Shown here: positions 58,966 to 64,000 of the stretch, in pieces
Layout: each line of letters begins with the position of its first letter
How positions within the stretch are numbered: position 1 is the first letter of the stretch
Assembly (NCBI GenBank): GCA_016870995.1
Contig: VFZU01000010.1
Coordinates: 1 to 64,000, forward strand
Source: Acidobacteriota bacterium
Lineage (GTDB): Bacteria; Acidobacteriota; Terriglobia; Bryobacterales; Bryobacteraceae
Length of the DNA: 64,000 nucleotides
Direction of reading: 5' to 3'
The notes under the pieces: generated by a model
What the model saw: the letters and a program-made list of their open reading frames with translations, nothing else
Told to the model about the DNA's origin: nothing
Database searches by the model: none
Made by a program: the position numbers and the translations under genes

Positions 58966-60507
58966 ATGTTGTATGCACTGATGGTAATGAGCTTGGTTGG
59001 GCAAGAGTACGTGGGCTCGACCGCTTGTGCGCCCTGCCATCGCGCCATCAGTGAACACTGGAAAAAGACGGCCATGGGGCGCAGCATGAGCCCCGCGGCA
59101 GAGCACCTTGGCAAAGTAGCCAGCGTGGTTGTGGTGGGCGCGGAAAAACTCAGGCGCGAGTTTCGCGTCGAGGTCGAGAACGGACTGATGAAGCAGGAGG
59201 AAGCCGGCGAGGGCTTTCGCAATGAACATATCGTGCGTTGGGCAATTGGGTCGGGTGTAAACGGCCACAGCTTTGTGGTGGAGCGTGGCGACCATCTCTT
59301 TCAGGCGCCGCTTTCCTTTTACTCGCGCGTGGGCCAATGGGGGCTGTCCCCTGGGTATGAGTTTGCGGACTATGGCTTCAACCGGCCGATCGCCGCAGGC
59401 TGCATCCACTGCCACAGCGGACACCCGCGCACGGTGGCGAACACAAGCGGAAAGTATGAGTCGCCTGCCTTTGCCGAGTTGGCGATTGGCTGTGAAAGCT
59501 GCCATGGGCCGGGACGGAAGCACGTGACGGCGCGCGGGGCCAAAGGCAGCATCGTGAACCCGAAGAAGCTGGAGCGGGAAAGGGCCGACGAGATTTGCAT
59601 GCGCTGCCACCAGGGTGGCGATGCGCGCGTGCTGATGCCCGGCAAGACTGAGGGAGATTTCCGCCCCGGGCAGGCGCTGGCCGAGACAGTCGCGATCTTC
59701 CGGCTACCAAGGCAGAAGGATACAGATCTCTTGGAGCATCACGAATCGATGCGCTTGAGCGAGTGTTACCAGCGGAGCGGGACGATGACCTGCCAGAGTT
59801 GTCACAACCCGCATGAAGTGAAGACCGACCACCGGGCGAAATGCTTGAGCTGTCACACCGGCAGTCTGGGCGAAAGGCACCCGGCTCGAGATAGCGATTG
59901 CCTGAGCTGCCACATGCCGAAGCGGGAAGTGGGTGTGATTGCCCACTCCGCGCTGACGAACCACCGGATACCGCGGCGGCCTGATGCGAAGGTGGCACTT
60001 GAGACCGGCGAAGAACTCGTCGCTATCAACCAACCGCGAAAGCCATGGGGGGCGCTGATCGAGATGCAGGCTTACGGGATCGTGGCCGAGAAGGGTCCGC
60101 AATGGATGCGGAAGTTTGAAGAGCGCCTTCTCGAGGCAGCGAAGGAGAAGCCCGAAGAAGCAGTGGTGCTGGCGACGCTGGGAAGACGGTCACTGCGGGA
60201 GAAAAACTACCCGCAAGCGATCGGGCAATTACAGCAAGCCCTACAGCGCGGTTGGAAAGTAGCGACCACTTATGAAGACTTGGGCGAAGCGCTAGGACGG
60301 GCAGGCCAGGGAGAGCGGGCTATTGCCACCTTGCGCGAAGGGATCGCGGTGGCACCCTTTCATCCGGTCTTGTACAAGTCGCTGGCGTTGCGACTGATCC
60401 AGGCGCAGCGGTTTGCGGAAGCAAAGGAGACGCTCACCAAATACGTCGAGCTTTTCCCGGAGGATGATTTCGTCAGGCGACTTCTGAAGCAGGTATCAGG
60501 GGGATAG
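58966..60507 (+). CDS. Multiheme cytochrome c (7 CxxCH) with C-terminal TPR
   Basis: CAPCH, CIHCH, CESCH, CMRCH, CQSCH, CLSCH, CLSCH. Confidence 0.92.
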   Translation: MLYALMVMSLVGQEYVGSTACAPCHRAISEHWKKTAMGRSMSPAAEHLGKVASVVVVGAEKLRREFRVEVENGLMKQEEAGEGFRNEHIVRWAIGSGVNGHSFVVERGDHLFQAPLSFYSRVGQWGLSPGYEFADYGFNRPIAAGCIHCHSGHPRTVANTSGKYESPAFAELAIGCESCHGPGRKHVTARGAKGSIVNPKKLERERADEICMRCHQGGDARVLMPGKTEGDFRPGQALAETVAIFRLPRQKDTDLLEHHESMRLSECYQRSGTMTCQSCHNPHEVKTDHRAKCLSCHTGSLGERHPARDSDCLSCHMPKREVGVIAHSALTNHRIPRRPDAKVALETGEELVAINQPRKPWGALIEMQAYGIVAEKGPQWMRKFEERLLEAAKEKPEEAVVLATLGRRSLREKNYPQAIGQLQQALQRGWKVATTYEDLGEALGRAGQGERAIATLREGIAVAPFHPVLYKSLALRLIQAQRFAEAKETLTKYVELFPEDDFVRRLLKQVSGG

Positions 60508-61908
60508 CAGCGCTTCGCGAGCAAGAAGATTCTGCGGAGCGAGTTGCAGCAGACGCTCAAGAATTGTGCGACGCTGCGCGGGTTGGCACTCGGTTAGCAA
60601 GAAGTATGCGCGCGGAGAAAGCGGCTCCAGAGAAATCGCTTTTTCCAGTTGTGCGATCGCCGAACCAGTATCGCCAAGGCTGCGTTCCACCACGGCGAGC
60701 TTTTCCCGCAACGGGGCATCGTTCGGACGGAGGGCAACAGCGGAGCGCAGGAGCTTGCGCGCGTCCACCTTTTGATCTTTCAGAAAGAGAACCATGCCGA
60801 GTGCGGTGAGTACTTCAGGGTCGCGCTCAAGCCGGTTGATGAGACCAGCAAGGCGGCGGTAGCCGCTTTGAATCATTTCCGGAGAGTTATCCCGCTCGCC
60901 AATTTCAATCGAGGCAAGGCCAAGCGCCCGCTCCCGCTCCAAGGGAGTGCCCGCGTCTCGCCACACGCGGAGTTGGACTGTCGTGTTGCTAGCCGCTTGC
61001 GGGCGCGACTGGATGCGGTGATCGGTGAACGCGGAGTGGCCTCCGTCAGAAGCGGGTCGGCGGGGCATGTGGCACGAAGTACATTCGGCGGGGGCGGCAG
61101 GATGGGCCGAAGAGAGCGTGGCGTGGCAAGAGCGGCAGGTGGATGTGATGTTCACTGGCTCGCCGTGCACAGAATGACAAGAGCCGCACCAGAGCTTACC
61201 GGAAGATTGACGCGAGCATTCGCTAAGGCTGAGCTGTTCGACATGGCTTACGACCCGGAGATCCTGGCGAGGACGGTCATAGACGATGGTGAGAGCGCCG
61301 ATACGGGTTTCGCCAGTCAGGTGGCAACGCTCGCACACGACTTCGCGCGCTGCGGTCGTGAGCCGGACGGGATTGGAGATGTTCGCACGCGAGGGCCGTG
61401 CGAGGTGAGCGGCCGAGTTGCCATGACACTGGTCGCAAGAGATGGGTTGAGGGTCGGCGGCGTTGCCGTTAGAGTGGCAATCGAGGCATTGTGCCGTCAC
61501 GCGGCGATCAAAGTCGAGGCGGGGGTGGCGTTCGTAGCCAGGCGCAACGGCCCAGACCTGCTTGTCACGATACAAAGCCGCCGGGGATTGAAAGAGAGTG
61601 TTGCCGACACGCACGAGGAAGCCCGCGGCGTGAGACCCCGAGCCGATGCGGTAAGCGATGGGGTATTCGGCGGAGATCTTGCCACGCTCGATGCGGTGCC
61701 ACAGGCGGCCGTCGCGCGCAAACGACTGCACGATGGAACCAGAGGCGGCATGAACAAAGGACCCAGCGGGCAAAACAGAGGCGGGTGCGATGGCATTACC
61801 CATCGGAGTGAGACCAAAGGCCTTGACTTGCGCAGGATGGCAAGATTGGCAAGGGTGGGCCGCAAGGAGCGGGAGAGCGGCGAAGATAAAGCAGGCGCTC
61901 CAAATCAT
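60496..61908 (-). CDS. Multiheme cytochrome c (7 CxxCH) with C-terminal TPR
   Basis: CQSCH, CLDCH, CDQCH, CERCH, CGSCH, CRSCH, CTSCH; signal MIWSACFIFAALPLLAAHP. Confidence 0.92.
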   Translation of the reverse strand: MIWSACFIFAALPLLAAHPCQSCHPAQVKAFGLTPMGNAIAPASVLPAGSFVHAASGSIVQSFARDGRLWHRIERGKISAEYPIAYRIGSGSHAAGFLVRVGNTLFQSPAALYRDKQVWAVAPGYERHPRLDFDRRVTAQCLDCHSNGNAADPQPISCDQCHGNSAAHLARPSRANISNPVRLTTAAREVVCERCHLTGETRIGALTIVYDRPRQDLRVVSHVEQLSLSECSRQSSGKLWCGSCHSVHGEPVNITSTCRSCHATLSSAHPAAPAECTSCHMPRRPASDGGHSAFTDHRIQSRPQAASNTTVQLRVWRDAGTPLERERALGLASIEIGERDNSPEMIQSGYRRLAGLINRLERDPEVLTALGMVLFLKDQKVDARKLLRSAVALRPNDAPLREKLAVVERSLGDTGSAIAQLEKAISLEPLSPRAYFLLTECQPAQRRTILERLLQLAPQNLLAREALLSP

Positions 61909-61947
61909 GCCATGACAATCATATCTGTTTGTGATAGACACTCAAGC

Positions 61948-63363
61948 ATGCGAAGACGAGAATTCCTTTCCGTGGTGCCCTCAGGCATGGCGATGGCACA
62001 GTTTGGCGAGATGGGCCCGCCGGCGAAATACGAGGCAAACTTGGATTCGCTCAAGCGTCACCCGCTGCCGAAATGGTTTGGGGATGCGAAGCTGGGCATC
62101 TTCATCCACTGGGGTTTGTATTCCGTGCCGGCTTGGGCGCAGCCGAGCGGGGAGTTGGGCAAGGTCGACTGGTCGAAGTGGTTTTACCAGAATCCCTACG
62201 CGGAATGGTATTTGAATTCGATCCGACTCAAGGAGTCTTTGGCCTACGCGCATCATGCGAAGACCTATGGGGCCGACTATGACTACTACCGGTTCGCCGA
62301 GACCTTCACTAAGGAGAGCCAACGGTGGAACCCGGAGGAATGGGCCGGGCTGTTCAAGGATGTGGGGGCGCGTTATGTGGTGCTGACGACGAAGCACCAC
62401 GACGGGTTTACCTTGTGGCCATCGAAGGTGAAGAATCCCGTCAAGGCGGACCTGCCGACGATCGGCAGGGACCTCGTCGGGGAATTGACCGGAGCGGTGC
62501 GTAAGGCGGGGATGAAGATGGGGCTCTACTATTCAGGGGGCCTCGACTGGACGTTTGAAGCCCGGCCAGTGCGGACGATGATGGATGTGCGCACCACCGT
62601 CGTGCAGACGCAACAGTATGCCGACTATGCCGATGCGCACTGGTATGAGTTGATGGACCGCTATCAGCCGGCCGTGTTGTGGAACGACATCGGCTATCCA
62701 CGTGCGGGCAAGATCGAGAAAATCTTTGCCGACTTCTACAACCGAGACAAAGAGGGTCTCATCAACAACCGCTTCGGGCGGGACCACTTTGACTTCACGA
62801 CGCCCGAGTACTCCCGCTACGACACGATCGTCGAGAAGAAATGGGAGTCCTGCCGCGGACTCGGCTTCAGCTTCGGCTACAACCAGATTGAGGGGCCAGA
62901 ACACGTTTTGGCAAGCGACAAGCTGGTCGAGCTGTTTGTCGACATTGTCAGCAAGAACGGAAACCTGTTGCTCAACATCGGACCAAAACCGGACGGAAGT
63001 ATCAGTGCGATTCAGCAGGACCGGCTCAAGGCGCTCGGAGGTTGGTTGAAGGTGCACGGGGAAGGCTTGTTTGATTCAAAGCCCTGGATCCGTGCGGCGG
63101 CGCGCGAGACGGATGCCGACGTGCGCTTCACGCGCAAAGGCGATGCCGTCTTTGCGTATCTGCTGAAGCAGACAACGGGCAACGAGTTGCGCGTGCCGCG
63201 CGTGATGGCCGCGGAGGGCACGAAGGTAACCAAGCTCGGCGAGGCAGGGACGCTCGAGTGGCATCAGGCTGGTCCGGACCTCATCGTGAAGACGCAACAC
63301 CGGGGATCGCTGGCGGGAGCGCTGAAGATCACCCCGGCACCCTATCAACTAGTCCGGGACTAA
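61948..63363 (+). CDS. Alpha-L-fucosidase-like (GH29)
   Basis: WFGDAKLGIFIHWGLYSVPAWA; YVVLTTKHHDGFTLWPSK; GLYYSGGLDW; NGNLLLNIGPKPDGSI. Confidence 0.93.
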   Translation: MRRREFLSVVPSGMAMAQFGEMGPPAKYEANLDSLKRHPLPKWFGDAKLGIFIHWGLYSVPAWAQPSGELGKVDWSKWFYQNPYAEWYLNSIRLKESLAYAHHAKTYGADYDYYRFAETFTKESQRWNPEEWAGLFKDVGARYVVLTTKHHDGFTLWPSKVKNPVKADLPTIGRDLVGELTGAVRKAGMKMGLYYSGGLDWTFEARPVRTMMDVRTTVVQTQQYADYADAHWYELMDRYQPAVLWNDIGYPRAGKIEKIFADFYNRDKEGLINNRFGRDHFDFTTPEYSRYDTIVEKKWESCRGLGFSFGYNQIEGPEHVLASDKLVELFVDIVSKNGNLLLNIGPKPDGSISAIQQDRLKALGGWLKVHGEGLFDSKPWIRAAARETDADVRFTRKGDAVFAYLLKQTTGNELRVPRVMAAEGTKVTKLGEAGTLEWHQAGPDLIVKTQHRGSLAGALKITPAPYQLVRD

Positions 63364-63419
63364 TCAGCGGGCTTGTCCGCAGCAACAGTCACACTCCGCC
63401 GATGATAGAATTTGTGCCC

Positions 63420-64000
63420 ATGAAGCAGAATCGTGGTTTGGCGAGACGACAGTTCCTGGCAACGCTGTCGGCGTTGACCCTCCCCTTTCAGGCACAGGCA
63501 GCAAGGCCGAAGAACCGCCCCAACATCGTCGTCATCCTTGCCGATGACTTGGGCTATGGAGATGTGGGTGCGTACAACTCTGATTCGCGGATCCCAACCC
63601 CGAACATGGATCGGCTGGCCCGCGAAGGCGTGCGCTTCGTCGACGCCCACACACCCTGTGGCGTCTGCTCGCCGACACGCTTTGGCCTGTTGACCGGTTG
63701 TTATCCCTGGCGCACGGAGCTGAAGTCGCAGGTGCTTTGGCCTTGGGACAAACCTCTCATCGACGAAAAGCGTTTGACGATGGGCAAAATGTTGCAGAGC
63801 ATGGGCTACGCAACTGCGGCATTCGGCAAGTGGCACCTCGGTTGGGATTGGGCGACCACCGACGGATCGAAGGTGAATGATCAGGTGCGCATCGGCGATC
63901 CTCAGCGCGAAATCCGCAACGCCTTCGCCCCAAAGGTGCAGTTCGACAAGCCCATTAAGTCGGGCCCAACCAGCCGCGGCTTCGATCATTACTTTGGTGT
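63420..64000 (+). CDS. Sulfatase (arylsulfatase-like), runs off the window
   Basis: Tat-like RRQFLATLSALTLPFQAQA; RPNIVVILADDLGYGDVGAYN; CSPTR catalytic motif; FGKWHLG. Confidence 0.95.
   Translation, partial: MKQNRGLARRQFLATLSALTLPFQAQAARPKNRPNIVVILADDLGYGDVGAYNSDSRIPTPNMDRLAREGVRFVDAHTPCGVCSPTRFGLLTGCYPWRTELKSQVLWPWDKPLIDEKRLTMGKMLQSMGYATAAFGKWHLGWDWATTDGSKVNDQVRIGDPQREIRNAFAPKVQFDKPIKSGPTSRGFDHYFG

Noticed and set aside
60649-61947. N-terminal 430-aa extension of the GH29 ORF (ORF 60649-63363)
   Set aside because: Lies antisense to the third cytochrome; a proper start with Tat-like signal exists at 61948.

Overview
The window is about 64 kb of GC-rich bacterial chromosome. It looks like Acidobacteriota of the Solibacter/Bryobacter type, based on a TIGR03437-like C-terminal domain, PadR plus permease-prefix genes, Cna/carboxypeptidase-regulatory TonB-type receptors, and CRTAC1/PSD1/DUF1501 families. 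Most of it is ordinary coding sequence: OPT transporter, membrane spermidine-synthase-like protein, GH88, hpt, rsfS, NAD salvage (pncA-like/pncB), Gld-type ABC exporter plus DUF4340, fabI, Fe/Mn SOD, potABCD-like operon, MATE, typA, der, U32-like, Fic, kgd-type 2-oxoglutarate dehydrogenase, ECF sigma/STK pair. The least ordinary part is 46.7-64 kb. It holds a TonB-type receptor coupled to a TPR protein, three 7-CxxCH cytochromes carrying TPR-like regions, PSD1 (DUF1549/DUF1553), DUF1501, CRTAC1, a GH29 fucosidase and a sulfatase, several with Tat-type signals. I also found several broken genes: an FtsX permease with two apparent frameshifts truncated by an IS3-type end, and four other genes with in-frame stops or frameshifts. 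Other notable points are a Fic protein with a non-canonical HSFLDGNARLGR motif next to a perfect palindrome, a terminator-like hairpin inside a 5' coding region, and a 430-bp non-coding gap with two stacked inverted repeats. No rRNA, tRNA or CRISPR array was recognised. All identifications come from reading translations by eye; no searches were run.
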